DNA of 64,000 bases, from assembly GCA_026005135.1 (NCBI GenBank), contig BPKM01000009.1, forward strand, positions 18,105-82,104, given 5' to 3'. Below are positions 48,610-57,731 of the stretch, one piece after another; position 1 is the first letter of the stretch, and each line of letters opens with the position of its first letter. The notes below the pieces were generated by a model. The model did not search any database and had not been told where the DNA came from. It saw only the letters and a program-made list of their open reading frames with translations. The position numbers and the translations under genes are program-made. The DNA comes from Leptospiraceae bacterium (GTDB lineage: Bacteria > Spirochaetota > Leptospiria > Leptospirales > Leptonemataceae).

Positions 48610-50217
48610 CTATCCTTTTATTTTATTTTTATTAAGATTTTTATAAATTAATTTATTTTTCTTGTATATTTCTAAATACTGTTTAAAAATTTCATTATAA
48701 AGTTTAACATTTTCTTGAACAGGCTCATACTCTTTTCTTATAGGAATATGGATAGAAATATCATCTAAAGTTATATAATTTAATGTATATAGTCCTAATA
48801 AACCCGCACCACGTAAATTTGCCTCGACAGGATTTTCGACCTGTCTAATTTTTTTATTTAAGACATCTGCTAAAATCTGACACCATAAATCAGATTTAGC
48901 TCCACCACCTATAAAGTTCAAATAATCAAATTTTCGTTTAATAAATTTCTCTATATAAATTAATAACCATCGATTATTAAAAGCTACTCCTTCAAAAATT
49001 GCACGAACGAAATCTGAACGTTCATTATGCACAGAAATATTATAAAAACCTGCTCGTATAAAATGATCTTCTACAGGAGTTCTTTCCCCTAAAAGCCATG
49101 GTGTAAAGATAACACCATTAGAACCTGGAGGAGATTGCCTTGCTATTTCATTTATATCCTCATATATTTGATCTCTACTTGAGGTTATATTCATTTTTTT
49201 TGTTAAAATATCATCAGGAAATAATAATTTTTCTATAAAATAAGTTAATGAATATCCTGCTGTTTCCTGATCATTTGCAACAAAGTATTTACCAGGTAAT
49301 GCTGCAGGTAAAGAAGCCATATTATGTAATAAATCTGTTTTTTTAAATGGAACATGAGTAGAAATCCAGGAAGATGTACCTATATATATATGACCTTCAT
49401 AATCTTTAACAGCACCAGAACCAATAATAGCAGATTGTATATCCGGAGTTCCAGAAACGACTTTAACATCCCCACGTAATTCTAACTGTTTGGCAACTTC
49501 TGGTAAAATTGTTCCTATCACACTACATGGAGGAATAAGCTCAGGTAATTTTTCTTTTTCGATATTAAAAAAACGTAATAGTGCTGGATGATAATAAATC
49601 TTATATATATTTCTATTATCTGTTAACCAATGTAACGTTATGGAATCATAAGAAGCATAATATTTACCTGTTAGCTTTAGATTAATAAAATCTTTGGGTT
49701 CTAAGAATTTGAAAGTCTTTTTATAAATTTCCGGTTCTTCTTCTTTTAAATATAAAATATGAGCAATAGGATCCTTACCAGAATGAGTGGGAGCTCCCCC
49801 TGTTAAATTAATAAAACGCATCAATTGAAAAATATTATAACCTTCAATGGAAGGAAAAGTTTTTATTTTATTCTGTACATGAATTGCGCCACGTGTATCC
49901 ATCCAGCTAATTGCATTTCTAATAGGATTACCTTCTTTATCAACACATACTGTTCCAGACCATTGAGCAGAAATGGAAATTCCTTTAATATGTTCTTTTT
50001 TATTTGTATGACTTTGAATTATTTTTTTTGCCCCGCTAAGAAATGCCTTCCACCAATCCTCAGGATTTTGTTCTGCTCCACCATTTTCAGTAAAAAATAT
50101 AGGATAAGGTTCCGTAGTCATTTCTATTACGTGTCCTTTGCGATCTATAAGCCCAATTTTTGCTGATGAAGTTCCTAAATCTAATGCTAATATATAACAC
50201 TCTTCCTTATAATTCAT
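48610..50217 (-). CDS. FGGY-family carbohydrate kinase (xylulokinase-like)
   Basis: This 535-residue protein has the ATPase phosphate-1 motif LALDLGTSSAKIGLID, WMDTRG with the conserved Trp-Asp, GTSSW, and the late FIGGGAKSDLWCQILAD. It phosphorylates a ketose or polyol with ATP; xylulokinase is the closest reading, but the sugar is undetermined. No isomerase or sugar transporter is adjacent. The upstream gap 50218-50496 (279 bp) is AT-rich with no clear feature. Confidence 0.85.
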   Translation of the reverse strand: MNYKEECYILALDLGTSSAKIGLIDRKGHVIEMTTEPYPIFFTENGGAEQNPEDWWKAFLSGAKKIIQSHTNKKEHIKGISISAQWSGTVCVDKEGNPIRNAISWMDTRGAIHVQNKIKTFPSIEGYNIFQLMRFINLTGGAPTHSGKDPIAHILYLKEEEPEIYKKTFKFLEPKDFINLKLTGKYYASYDSITLHWLTDNRNIYKIYYHPALLRFFNIEKEKLPELIPPCSVIGTILPEVAKQLELRGDVKVVSGTPDIQSAIIGSGAVKDYEGHIYIGTSSWISTHVPFKKTDLLHNMASLPAALPGKYFVANDQETAGYSLTYFIEKLLFPDDILTKKMNITSSRDQIYEDINEIARQSPPGSNGVIFTPWLLGERTPVEDHFIRAGFYNISVHNERSDFVRAIFEGVAFNNRWLLIYIEKFIKRKFDYLNFIGGGAKSDLWCQILADVLNKKIRQVENPVEANLRGAGLLGLYTLNYITLDDISIHIPIRKEYEPVQENVKLYNEIFKQYLEIYKKNKLIYKNLNKNKIKG

Positions 50218-50496
50218 TTTAATACAATATTAAAAATACTAATATTGTAGTCAAAAATTTTATACTTATATGTTTATTTTTTTTATAATTGTATTTTTTT
50301 ATATATCAAAGAGATAAATTATAACACCTTGTTTGGGTATTTCATATCATCTAATTAAATTTTTATAAAGAATTCTATCAATTGCTTATATAATGTATAA
50401 ATCTATTCTATTTTTTATTTTTAAATTTACGAAAAATTTAAAATCATTATAGATTTTTCTTGAAAATATATTTTTATAAATTATTCTGGGAAAATT

Positions 50497-52140
50497 ATGT
50501 TTAATATTATTGCTTTTTCTGATTTAGAAATTTATCAAAAAAAACAATATTTGGACGAGATGATCCATAAATTAACTTATCTTTCTCTTATTAATAATTA
50601 TGAAATTGCTAAATATATTTCTTATTTTAATATTTATTATTATTCTTCCAATCAAATGATTTATCACAAGGGGGAGAATGCAAATCATATTTACTGGATT
50701 TTAAATGGAAATGTTCAATTAGAAGACGAAAATATAAAAATAAATATTGGAAAAGAAGAAGCATTTGGAGATGAATCACTACATACAGAAATGCATTACT
50801 TTTTAAATGCAAAAACTACCACAGATTGTGTCTTATTAGTGCTTGATTCGAATAAGGCACAAAATTTAATTTTAAATAATATTAAAGAAAATTATATACT
50901 GGAAAATTTATTAACTACTATTTCTGGAAAAAAAGGAAGTTTATTAAAAGAGCAAAGAGAAAAAAATCAATTTGTTTTTTTAGAAGAAATAAAGAATACT
51001 CTGAGCAAAGAAAATAGAATTAAAATTCTGGGATGGATTCTGACAATATTTTTACCATTTTTTTATTATTTTATTGCATTAGATTATCCTAAACTTTATA
51101 TTAACTGGAATACTCATATTTTTATTAGTATATTTATTGCTGTTCTTCTAATGTGGTCTTTTCGATTAATTCCTGAATATGTAACAAGTATTTTTGCAAT
51201 TCTTTCTATTTTAATTTTGAATGTAGCACCACAGAATGTTGTATTAAGTGGTTTTATGGATGGGAGTTTTTATTTAGCTTTAAGTATATTTACCCTTAGT
51301 TCATTGATTGTTAGTTCTGGTTTTGCTTATAGAATTGTATTGTGGATTTTACGAATAGTTCCTTTATCGACAAGATGGCATTCTTATAGTTTATTCTTTG
51401 TAGGGTTATTTTTAACTCCAATCTTTCCTTCTGCAAACGGAAGAATTTCTTTAATGGTTCCCATATTAAAAAACTTTCTTCATTCTATTGGACTTACACA
51501 CTATCATCAAACAACAAAAGAAGAAATATCCTATATTTCTAAAATTATAACAGCTGCTTTCATTGGTACAACGATGCTTTCAACGATATTCTTAAGTAGT
51601 AAAGCAATTCACTTTGTTATATTTGGTTTACTTCCCAATCTAATTAAAGAACGATTTACATGGAGTTATTGGTTATTTGCTTCACTTGCAGCAGGTTTAG
51701 TAATTATAATTGGATGTATTTTACTTCTGGAATTATTTTATCCTAAAACCAAAAATCCTCCTATAACAAAGAAACATATTGAACTTCAGTATTTAACTTT
51801 AGGGAAAATGAGTATCAATGAATATGCAGCATTAGGTGGATTACTATTATTTTTAATTGGTATTGCTACCTCGAGCTTACATAAAATATCTTTACCATGG
51901 ATTGGTTTAATGATTCTATATGCTACCCTATCTCTGGGATTTATTAATCATAAACAATTTCGACAAAGTATTGATTGGACATTTCTGATTTTTTTAGCAT
52001 CTTTAATAGGATTTATTAAAACATTTTCTTTCATTGGACTTGATAGCATATTTTCGGAAAAAGCATCATTTATCTTGCATTTTCTTCGTTACCTCTATTT
52101 TGTCTTTTCGGATTTTCAACGTTTTTACTCCATTTTATAA
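50497..52140 (+). CDS. cNMP-binding domain fused to SLC13-type transporter, C-terminus short
   Basis: Residues ~20-140 form a cyclic-nucleotide-binding domain (YHKGENANHIYWILNGNVQL, FGDESL). Residues ~175-547 are a polytopic SLC13/DASS anion transporter, with a probable sodium/substrate loop FPSANGRISLMVPI. The protein ends soon after LIGFIKTFSFIGLDSIF with FYSIL, before the last helices that SLC13 proteins normally have (~100 residues missing). The following 130 bp contain no coding continuation I can defend, so it is truncated or frameshifted near 52060-52140. Cyclic-nucleotide gating of transport would be the inference. Confidence 0.72.
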   Translation: MFNIIAFSDLEIYQKKQYLDEMIHKLTYLSLINNYEIAKYISYFNIYYYSSNQMIYHKGENANHIYWILNGNVQLEDENIKINIGKEEAFGDESLHTEMHYFLNAKTTTDCVLLVLDSNKAQNLILNNIKENYILENLLTTISGKKGSLLKEQREKNQFVFLEEIKNTLSKENRIKILGWILTIFLPFFYYFIALDYPKLYINWNTHIFISIFIAVLLMWSFRLIPEYVTSIFAILSILILNVAPQNVVLSGFMDGSFYLALSIFTLSSLIVSSGFAYRIVLWILRIVPLSTRWHSYSLFFVGLFLTPIFPSANGRISLMVPILKNFLHSIGLTHYHQTTKEEISYISKIITAAFIGTTMLSTIFLSSKAIHFVIFGLLPNLIKERFTWSYWLFASLAAGLVIIIGCILLLELFYPKTKNPPITKKHIELQYLTLGKMSINEYAALGGLLLFLIGIATSSLHKISLPWIGLMILYATLSLGFINHKQFRQSIDWTFLIFLASLIGFIKTFSFIGLDSIFSEKASFILHFLRYLYFVFSDFQRFYSIL

Positions 52141-52270
52141 TTTCGTATCCAATAATGATTTTTTAATTTAAATATTGATTTCTTATAAAAAATTAAAATA
52201 TTGATTTTATGTCTAAGTGTGGGTATTTTCTGTTAAATTATAATTGAAATAATTACTTTTTTAAATTCTT

Positions 52271-53329
52271 TTATACATTTATTCCGATAATTTCGTCTAA
52301 AGTAGTTTGTTCTTTTTTTAAAAAATGATCAACATATTTTAAGATTCTTTTAGGTAAAAAGGGACCTTCGTAAATATAACCTGTATAAATTTGAATAAGA
52401 GATGCACCAGCCATAATTTTTTCTAAAGCATCTTCTCCACTGAAAATTCCCCCAACTCCTATAATGGGAATTTTACCTTCTGTAAATTTATACGCTCTTT
52501 TTATCCAATTCGTTGCTATATCTTTTAAAGGAAGTCCAGATAGTCCTCCCTGTTCTGCATTTTCCAATCCTTTTGGACGTTGAATAGTAGTATTGGTTAA
52601 GATCAAGCCATCAATTTTACACTCCATATAATCTTCTATAATACTATAAAACTGTTTTTCTTCTAAATCTGGTGCAAGTTTAATTAATAAAGGTAAAGAT
52701 AATTCTAATTCTTTTTTCCTCTTATTTATATATCGAATTAAATCTAAAATTAATGTGGATTCCTGTAATTCTCTTAAATTAGGTGTATTAGGAGAACTAA
52801 CATTTACAACCATATAATCTGCATATGGATATAGTGCTTCAAAACATTTGATATAATCATCTAATGCTTTTTCGTTTGGAGTAATTTTATTTTTGCCAAT
52901 ATTGATTCCTCTTGGAATGGATTTTGTTTGTTTTTTAAATATTTCTATTGCTTTTTCTATTCCTGGATTATTAAATCCCATACGATTTATTATAGCTTTA
53001 AATTCTGGATAACGAAATAATCGTGGTTTAGGATTTCCTTCCTGTGGTAAAGGTGTAAATGTTCCGCATTCTATAAAACCAAATCCCATTAAAGATAAAG
53101 ATTCGTATAATTCTCCGGTTTTATCGAAACCTGCTGCAAGACCTACAAAATTCGGGAATTCGATATTCCATAGATTGATTTTAATTTTATCAGAATCATA
53201 TGTTAATATCGATTTTTCTAATAGATTAAAAGGAAATTGATTAGTAATTTTAAGTATCTGCGAAACAAGTTTATGAGCATTTTCTGGTTCAAAAGAAAAT
53301 AAGATATTCTTTAATATTTCGTAAAACAT
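52271..53329 (-). CDS. pyrD: Dihydroorotate dehydrogenase (quinone), class 2
   Basis: PyrD oxidises dihydroorotate to orotate in pyrimidine synthesis, passing electrons to quinone. The 352-residue protein has the N-terminal amphipathic helix of class 2 enzymes (FEPENAHKLVSQILK), VGLAAGFDKTGE, the catalytic Ser in NVSSPNTPNLRELQ, and GGLSGLPL and GVGGIFSGEDALEKI for FMN phosphate. The presence of the N-terminal helix marks a membrane-associated, quinone-dependent enzyme. Confidence 0.95.
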   Translation of the reverse strand: MFYEILKNILFSFEPENAHKLVSQILKITNQFPFNLLEKSILTYDSDKIKINLWNIEFPNFVGLAAGFDKTGELYESLSLMGFGFIECGTFTPLPQEGNPKPRLFRYPEFKAIINRMGFNNPGIEKAIEIFKKQTKSIPRGINIGKNKITPNEKALDDYIKCFEALYPYADYMVVNVSSPNTPNLRELQESTLILDLIRYINKRKKELELSLPLLIKLAPDLEEKQFYSIIEDYMECKIDGLILTNTTIQRPKGLENAEQGGLSGLPLKDIATNWIKRAYKFTEGKIPIIGVGGIFSGEDALEKIMAGASLIQIYTGYIYEGPFLPKRILKYVDHFLKKEQTTLDEIIGINV

Positions 53330-53463
53330 AATTAAGACCTATTTTTTTGTTCAAATCTAGCGAAAATGATTTTTTATGATAATAATTCAATATTTTCATT
53401 TTTTATAGTATTTAATTTTAATTATTGCTTTACTTTTTTATTAATAGAAATAAAATGGTAATA

Positions 53464-53536
53464 GGCTGCACATTTCTTTATAGCACCGCTATCAAGAAAT
53501 CCCTCCTGTCCTTTTTCTGCAGCCTTGCTTTTTTTT
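53464..53536. other. Nested inverted repeats between pyrD and pepA (candidate structured RNA or gene remnant)
   Basis: Outer arms GGCTGCA (53464-53470) and TGCAGCC (53518-53524) enclose inner arms ATTTCTT / AAGAAAT (53472-53478, 53494-53500) and innermost ATAGC / GCTAT (53480-53484, 53488-53492) with an ACC loop. A purine- or pyrimidine-rich 17-nt strand (53501-53517) makes a bulge. On the plus strand a T tract follows (53529-53535), so it could terminate plus-strand RNA. On the minus strand the same bases read as a short in-frame peptide after the pepA stop (AAEKGQEGFLDSGAIKK..), so a protein-gene remnant is an alternative. Confidence 0.45.
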
Positions 53537-55082
53537 ATTTTGATATAAAATGTAAATAATTTAAAATTCCTTTTACGGCAATTCCAGTAGCTTTTTCGTC
53601 TTTTGTCATATCACCACCTGCAATATCTAAATGTAAACATGGTTTTTCTAAAGAAGATAATCCACTAAAAACAAAAGCTGCTGCCGTCTGTGCTCCTCTA
53701 TATTTTTCAGAGCCAGTATTATTTATATCTGCTCCATCTAATTTACTTTTTATATCTTCGAAATCTTCTTCTTCCACTTCTAAACTCTGATATGGTTCAG
53801 AAATTTCTTCAAGGCTATTTTCAAATTCTTTTCGTTTATCTACTCTCGTAGACATTAGAGCAATTCTTGGACCAACTGCTCTTGCTGCTGATCCTGTTAA
53901 TGTAGCAATTGTAAAAAATAAATCATTAGATTCTTTTTCTGCCATTGCAATTGCATCGATTAAAGTTAATCTACCTTCTGCATCTGTATGTCTGATTTCT
54001 ACTTTTTTGCCACAGGTAGTTGGTACAATGGAATCTGGAAGCATTGCATCTGAATCAATCTTATTGGGTGTTGCAGCACAATAAGCTGTTACCTGTATAT
54101 TGGGTAATTTTAAATTTGCAATTTGTTCTATTATAGAAAGTACAGTTGCTCCACCAGTCATATCTGCTTTCATTGTATTCATATAATTATCTGGCTTTAC
54201 TTGATACCCTCCTGTATCGAAAATTACACTTTTTCCAATAAGAGCAATTTTTTGTTTTATTTGAGTTTCTGGGATATATTGAACTTTAATCCATTTTGGT
54301 GGATCAGTTTGTAATGAACCCTTTGCAACAGTATAAAAGCAAGGCATATTTTCTTTTATCCAGTTTACATCATCAATAATCTCTACTTTTAAACCTATAT
54401 TTTCTAAGGATTTTGCTTTTTCTACCAGTGTATTGGTTGTTTTTATATTCGCTGGCATATTAACAAGATCCATTGTAGAAGCTCTTGCATCAATAACCGC
54501 TTTTACAAATAGCTGAACTTCTTCTGGAATATCTTCATTAAGTAGAAAATATAAATTTTCAATATCTTTTGATATTTCCTTTGCTTCTAAACTATGATAA
54601 GTATAATCTGCACAGGAAATTAATAGGTTTGTTAAGAGTGATTTTATATTCCAGTTTAACTGATAAACATTAAATAATTCTTTCAATGAATATAAATCAA
54701 TTCCAATGGAATGAATCTGTTTCTTTTTGATAGATTTTAATGCATTTAGTAAAGATTGAGCAATTTTTAACTCTTTATACTTTTGATTTTCATTAATACG
54801 CCCTAAGCCAAAAAAAATAAATGTTGAATCTTCTTTATTGGGAAAAATAAAAATACTATCTTTATTTGCACTATATTCTTCTTTTTTGAATAATGTTTTG
54901 ATTTGATATTTTTTATCAAGTTCTTTTATAATTTCTGTTTCGTAAATTTGTTTATTTCTATCATTGTTATTTTGTTTTTCTTGAAAAACAGGTATAACTA
55001 AATAATCTAATTCTTTTATTAATTCCCAATTTTTTTGTATAGTATCAATTTTATAATAAATATTTTGGATTTTATGTGGCAT
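53535..55082 (-). CDS. pepA: Leucyl aminopeptidase (M17)
   Basis: The 515-residue protein has the C-terminal M17 catalytic domain: GKSVIFDTGGYQVKP, NTMKADMTGGATV, the signature HTDAEGRLTLIDA (canonical NTDAEGRL), and AATLTGSAARAVG. It removes N-terminal residues using two metal ions. The N-terminal domain (to ~180) is divergent, as is common. The HTDAEGRL variant swaps Asn for His at the first position. Single gene; MITE copy and spacer lie upstream. Confidence 0.93.
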   Translation of the reverse strand: MPHKIQNIYYKIDTIQKNWELIKELDYLVIPVFQEKQNNNDRNKQIYETEIIKELDKKYQIKTLFKKEEYSANKDSIFIFPNKEDSTFIFFGLGRINENQKYKELKIAQSLLNALKSIKKKQIHSIGIDLYSLKELFNVYQLNWNIKSLLTNLLISCADYTYHSLEAKEISKDIENLYFLLNEDIPEEVQLFVKAVIDARASTMDLVNMPANIKTTNTLVEKAKSLENIGLKVEIIDDVNWIKENMPCFYTVAKGSLQTDPPKWIKVQYIPETQIKQKIALIGKSVIFDTGGYQVKPDNYMNTMKADMTGGATVLSIIEQIANLKLPNIQVTAYCAATPNKIDSDAMLPDSIVPTTCGKKVEIRHTDAEGRLTLIDAIAMAEKESNDLFFTIATLTGSAARAVGPRIALMSTRVDKRKEFENSLEEISEPYQSLEVEEEDFEDIKSKLDGADINNTGSEKYRGAQTAAAFVFSGLSSLEKPCLHLDIAGGDMTKDEKATGIAVKGILNYLHFISK

Positions 55083-55140
55083 AAATCCATATTTCTTTTA
55101 TGTAGATTATTTAAAAGTTTTTTTTAAAAATGGTAAATAA

Positions 55141-55318
55141 GGCTTTATTGCATAACTCCCGTTTTAAAAGCAAATTCTTTTATAAAAGTGATTATTTTTC
55201 ATATATTACTAACATATGTTTAAAAATTCATTATTTCTTTCATATTACGAAAAATTGATTAAGAATGTTGATAAATACTTTTTAAATAGCAAATAATTTA
55301 CTTTTATGCAACAGAGCC
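55141..55318. mobile_element. MITE copy, inverted relative to the 40327 copy
   Basis: Ends GGCTTTATTGCATAACTCCC and CTTTTATGCAACAGAGCC bound 178 bp that align throughout with the reverse complement of the 40327-40505 element (shared ACATATGTT, ATAAATA, AGCAAAT words). No target duplication is visible at its flanks, so it is older or its flanks have changed. It sits in the 386-bp gap 55083-55468, the remainder of which is AT-rich with nothing else recognised. Confidence 0.85.
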
Positions 55319-55468
55319 TTTCTTTTATTTCAATTATTATTTTTTCAAACTTTTTTTGTGTTTTTTCGTTTATATACAACAAAGCTAATATTGTTTTACT
55401 AAATTTTTTTATTGTAAATTCCTTAGTAAAATTAAAAATGGGTTACTGCTAAAAATTGGGAGATACCT

Positions 55469-55912
55469 ATGAAAACCAAAAAAATTTATTCATTAATACT
55501 AATACTTACAACACTGATATTTGCTGGAAGTAGTATATCTGCAAAAGGACAATGTAAAGATGATAAAAAAAAATTTTGTGCAGATGTAAAAAAAGGCGAA
55601 GGAAGGGTTTTTCAATGCTTAGTGGAACATTATGAGGAACTTTCTCCAGATTGTAAGAAAAAAATAGATAAAAAAAAAGAAAAATGGCAAAAATTTAAAG
55701 AATATTGTGGAGCAGATTTAGATAAATTTTGTCCAAATGTTCAGCCAGGTAAAGGACGTATCCGAGCCTGTCTTGCTAAAAATAAAGATCAATTATCCGA
55801 AAGTTGTAAAACATTTTTAAAAGAACATAAAAAAGACAAAAAGAAAAAAGATAAGGACGAAAGTTTAGAAACAATATCAGAAATAGAAAACGAAATCTCT
55901 AAAGAAGAATAA
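55469..55912 (+). CDS. Secreted cysteine-rich repeat protein
   Basis: After a signal peptide (residues 1-24, cut near SAKG) two cysteine-rich repeats follow: CKDDKKKFCADV..GEGRVFQCL.. and CGADLDKFCPNV..GKGRIRACL.., each with C-x5-7-FC-x-V-x3-G-x-GR-x3-CL-x-C spacing of the GLG1/cysteine-rich repeat family. The C-terminus is a Lys/Glu-rich tail. Members are abundant in Leptospira and some Proteobacteria, with unknown function. A weak hairpin follows. Confidence 0.85.
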   Translation: MKTKKIYSLILILTTLIFAGSSISAKGQCKDDKKKFCADVKKGEGRVFQCLVEHYEELSPDCKKKIDKKKEKWQKFKEYCGADLDKFCPNVQPGKGRIRACLAKNKDQLSESCKTFLKEHKKDKKKKDKDESLETISEIENEISKEE

Positions 55913-55918
55913 AAAATA

Positions 55919-55946
55919 GTCGGGCATTTTGCCTGACATTTCTATT
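55919..55946 (+). terminator. Probable terminator hairpin
   Basis: GTCGGGC / GCCTGAC (one G-T pair) with an ATTTT loop lies 6 bp after the Cys-rich repeat gene; the T tract is interrupted (ATTTCTATTTT). Confidence 0.5.
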
Positions 55947-55994
55947 TTAAAAATATCATTTACTATTCAATAAATTTTTGATTATTTGAAATAA

Positions 55995-56348
55995 ATGAAA
56001 TCTATAATTTTATTTACATTGATTTTAATTGTAATCACTTATAAATTTAGCTGGGGACAGGAAAAATCACCCTTAGCAACAAAAGATGATATTCAATTAA
56101 TTTTAAGAGAAATGGATAAACGTTTTGAGCAAATCGATAAACGACTAAACTTTTTAGAAAATCTCTCTCTGGTTATTATTACAGGTTTAATTGTTTCACC
56201 TTTTATCATAGAATATCTTGCAAGAAGAAGAAATGAAATTGACAGAAAAAAATTAGAAGAAGCATATAAATCTGTGCTTGTTTTAAAAGAATTATCCAAA
56301 TATGATCCCAAGATCAAAAAAGCAATGAAATCCGTTGGATTAGAATAA
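55995..56348 (+). CDS. Small membrane protein with coiled coil
   Basis: The 117-residue protein has an N-terminal hydrophobic signal or anchor, then a short coiled coil DIQLILREMDKRFEQIDKRLNFLE, a second hydrophobic helix (LSLVIITGLIVSPFIIEYLA), and a basic cytoplasmic tail. The topology suggests a membrane protein with a periplasmic coiled coil. No family is recognised. It precedes the DUF190-crcB pair by 59 bp on the same strand. Confidence 0.55.
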   Translation: MKSIILFTLILIVITYKFSWGQEKSPLATKDDIQLILREMDKRFEQIDKRLNFLENLSLVIITGLIVSPFIIEYLARRRNEIDRKKLEEAYKSVLVLKELSKYDPKIKKAMKSVGLE

Positions 56349-56407
56349 AATTTGTATTTTACTTGACTGGAGTTTATCATAAATATTTGTTTTAGTATAA
56401 ATTTCTT

Positions 56408-56749
56408 ATGTACGAAGAAAAAGAAGCATATTTACTACGTATATTTTTAACAGATAAAGATAAATATAAAGGAAAATCCCTTTTCGAACATTTATTAGAA
56501 AATTTTAAAGATAAAGGTATACAGGGTGCCACAGTTTTTCATGGTATTGCAGGATATGGAAATAAAAAAATGATTCATTCTGCTGGTATCTTAAGTGTAT
56601 CTGATGCACTACCAGTTGTAATAGAAGTTTGTGATGATTTTAAAAATATTAAGTTAGCTATAAATATTACGAAAGAATTTTTTGAAAAAGCAAATGTTGG
56701 TGGCTTTCTTACTTACGAAAAAGCTCATGTTATATTTTTTAAAAATTAG
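56408..56749 (+). CDS. DUF190 (PII-like) protein
   Basis: This 113-residue protein shows the DUF190 pattern LRIFLTDKDKYKGKSLFEHLLE...GIQGATVFHGIAGYG with LPVVIEVCD near the C-terminus. DUF190 proteins have a ferredoxin-like, PII-like fold and are often encoded next to fluoride channels, as here. The gene ends 9 bp before the crcB ATG, so they are an operon. The ligand is unknown. Confidence 0.88.
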   Translation: MYEEKEAYLLRIFLTDKDKYKGKSLFEHLLENFKDKGIQGATVFHGIAGYGNKKMIHSAGILSVSDALPVVIEVCDDFKNIKLAINITKEFFEKANVGGFLTYEKAHVIFFKN

Positions 56750-56758
56750 GTGATATTT

Positions 56759-57124
56759 ATGTCTTATTTTTTAGTTTTTTTAGGCGGTGGAACAGGTTCT
56801 TTACTACGATTTATTATTTCTAGATTATCAGCACGATATTTACCTTTTTTTCCTCTCGGAACAATGCTGGCAAATACCTTAGGAATGTTTTTAATAGGAT
56901 TATTATCTGTTTTAATTATTGATAAAAATCTTATCTTATCTCCTTATAGAGAAATGATATTAGTAGGTTTCCTTGGTGGTCTAACAACTTTTAGTAGCTT
57001 TGGGTATGAGAGTTTTTTCCTTTTTAGCGAAGGACGTTATTACGAATTATTTTTATATTTATCTGGTAATATCATTTTAGGATTTATTTTATTAATAATT
57101 GGAAGAATTTTAGGCAATTTATAG
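56759..57124 (+). CDS. crcB: Fluoride ion channel CrcB/Fluc
   Basis: From ATG 56759 (AGGTGA 7 bp upstream) the protein has ~121 residues and four membrane helices: GGGTGSLLRFIISR, FPLGTMLANTLG (with the pore-lining Asn), GFLGGLTTFSSFGYE (Phe-box), and a final helix. CrcB dimers export fluoride. The frame can be extended by three codons to a GTG, which is less likely. No fluoride riboswitch sequence is visible upstream of DUF190. Confidence 0.93.
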   Translation: MSYFLVFLGGGTGSLLRFIISRLSARYLPFFPLGTMLANTLGMFLIGLLSVLIIDKNLILSPYREMILVGFLGGLTTFSSFGYESFFLFSEGRYYELFLYLSGNIILGFILLIIGRILGNL

Positions 57125-57135
57125 TTTTCTTGATT

Positions 57136-57153
57136 TTGAGACTCACAATCATT
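57136..57153. promoter_or_regulatory. Sequence related to the Fur-like box at 44774
   Basis: TTGAGACTCA followed by three bases and TCATTT matches the 44774 element at most positions. It lies about 120 bp upstream of the Rrf2 gene that opens the nir cluster. Half-palindrome TGAG-A-CTCA is intact, but the right arm is weaker. Confidence 0.35.
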
Positions 57154-57181
57154 TAATTTTTTATACTATAAAATTTTGTGC

Positions 57182-57209
57182 TTGAAAAATTTTCAAATTA
57201 AGATATAAT
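57182..57209 (+). promoter_or_regulatory. Promoter of the Rrf2-nir cluster with overlapping palindrome
   Basis: TTGAAA (57182-57187) and TATAAT (57204-57209) are spaced 16 bp. The -35 box is part of a perfect 15-bp palindrome TTGAAAAATTTTCAA (57182-57196), a plausible operator for autoregulation by the Rrf2 protein encoded 65 bp downstream. Confidence 0.55.
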
Positions 57210-57273
57210 AGTCTAAAAATTTTAAGTTTTAAAGTATACTAAAATCATAGAATAAAATTAAAGGAAGGTATTT

Positions 57274-57699
57274 ATGTTTTTTTCCAAACGTTCTAATTAT
57301 GGAATTCAGGCTTTGGTTTTTTTATATCGTTTTCGAGATAAGAAAAAATATTTTAAATCGAAAGAAATAGCAGAACGTTTAGGGATTAAACCCTCCTATT
57401 TAACGAAAATCTTACAGGATTTAGTTAAAGAAGGTGTATTAGTTTCCACAACAGGACCTGAAGGTGGTTTTGCCTTACCAGAAGAAAATGAAGAAATCAG
57501 CTTATTACAAATCTACTCTTTTTTAGAAAACAAGGAATTATTATCAGATTGTGTGATGGGCTGGAAACCATGTAATGCAGATAATCCTTGTCCTCTTCAT
57601 GATAAATGGGATCAGTATAAAATCAATATTTTAGAAAAACTAAGAAAAACATCTATTAAACAAGCTAGCGCTACTTTCTGGCCACAATTTGAATATTAA
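57274..57699 (+). CDS. Rrf2-family transcriptional regulator, NsrR/IscR-like
   Basis: The 141-residue protein has the winged-helix N-terminus FFSKRSNYGIQALVFL and helix-turn-helix SKEIAERLGIKPSYLTKILQDLVKEG, then three cysteines in DCVMGWKPCNADNPCPLHDKW (Cys ~92, 99, 105). This spacing fits Fe-S-cluster Rrf2 regulators such as NsrR. Located immediately upstream of the heme d1 genes (33-bp gap to nirJ), it probably senses NO or cluster status and controls the nir genes. NsrR identity is inferred from context. Confidence 0.85.
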   Translation: MFFSKRSNYGIQALVFLYRFRDKKKYFKSKEIAERLGIKPSYLTKILQDLVKEGVLVSTTGPEGGFALPEENEEISLLQIYSFLENKELLSDCVMGWKPCNADNPCPLHDKWDQYKINILEKLRKTSIKQASATFWPQFEY

Positions 57700-57731
57700 A
57701 TATTATAAAAAATAATTTATTAAGATATATA

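Noticed and set aside
53464..53536. SRP (4.5S) RNA or known riboswitch
   Set aside because: The GGAA-capped SRP core and known riboswitch consensus sequences are absent.
56349..56407. Fluoride riboswitch before DUF190-crcB
   Set aside because: The 59-bp gap is AT-rich with no crcB-motif pseudoknot sequence.
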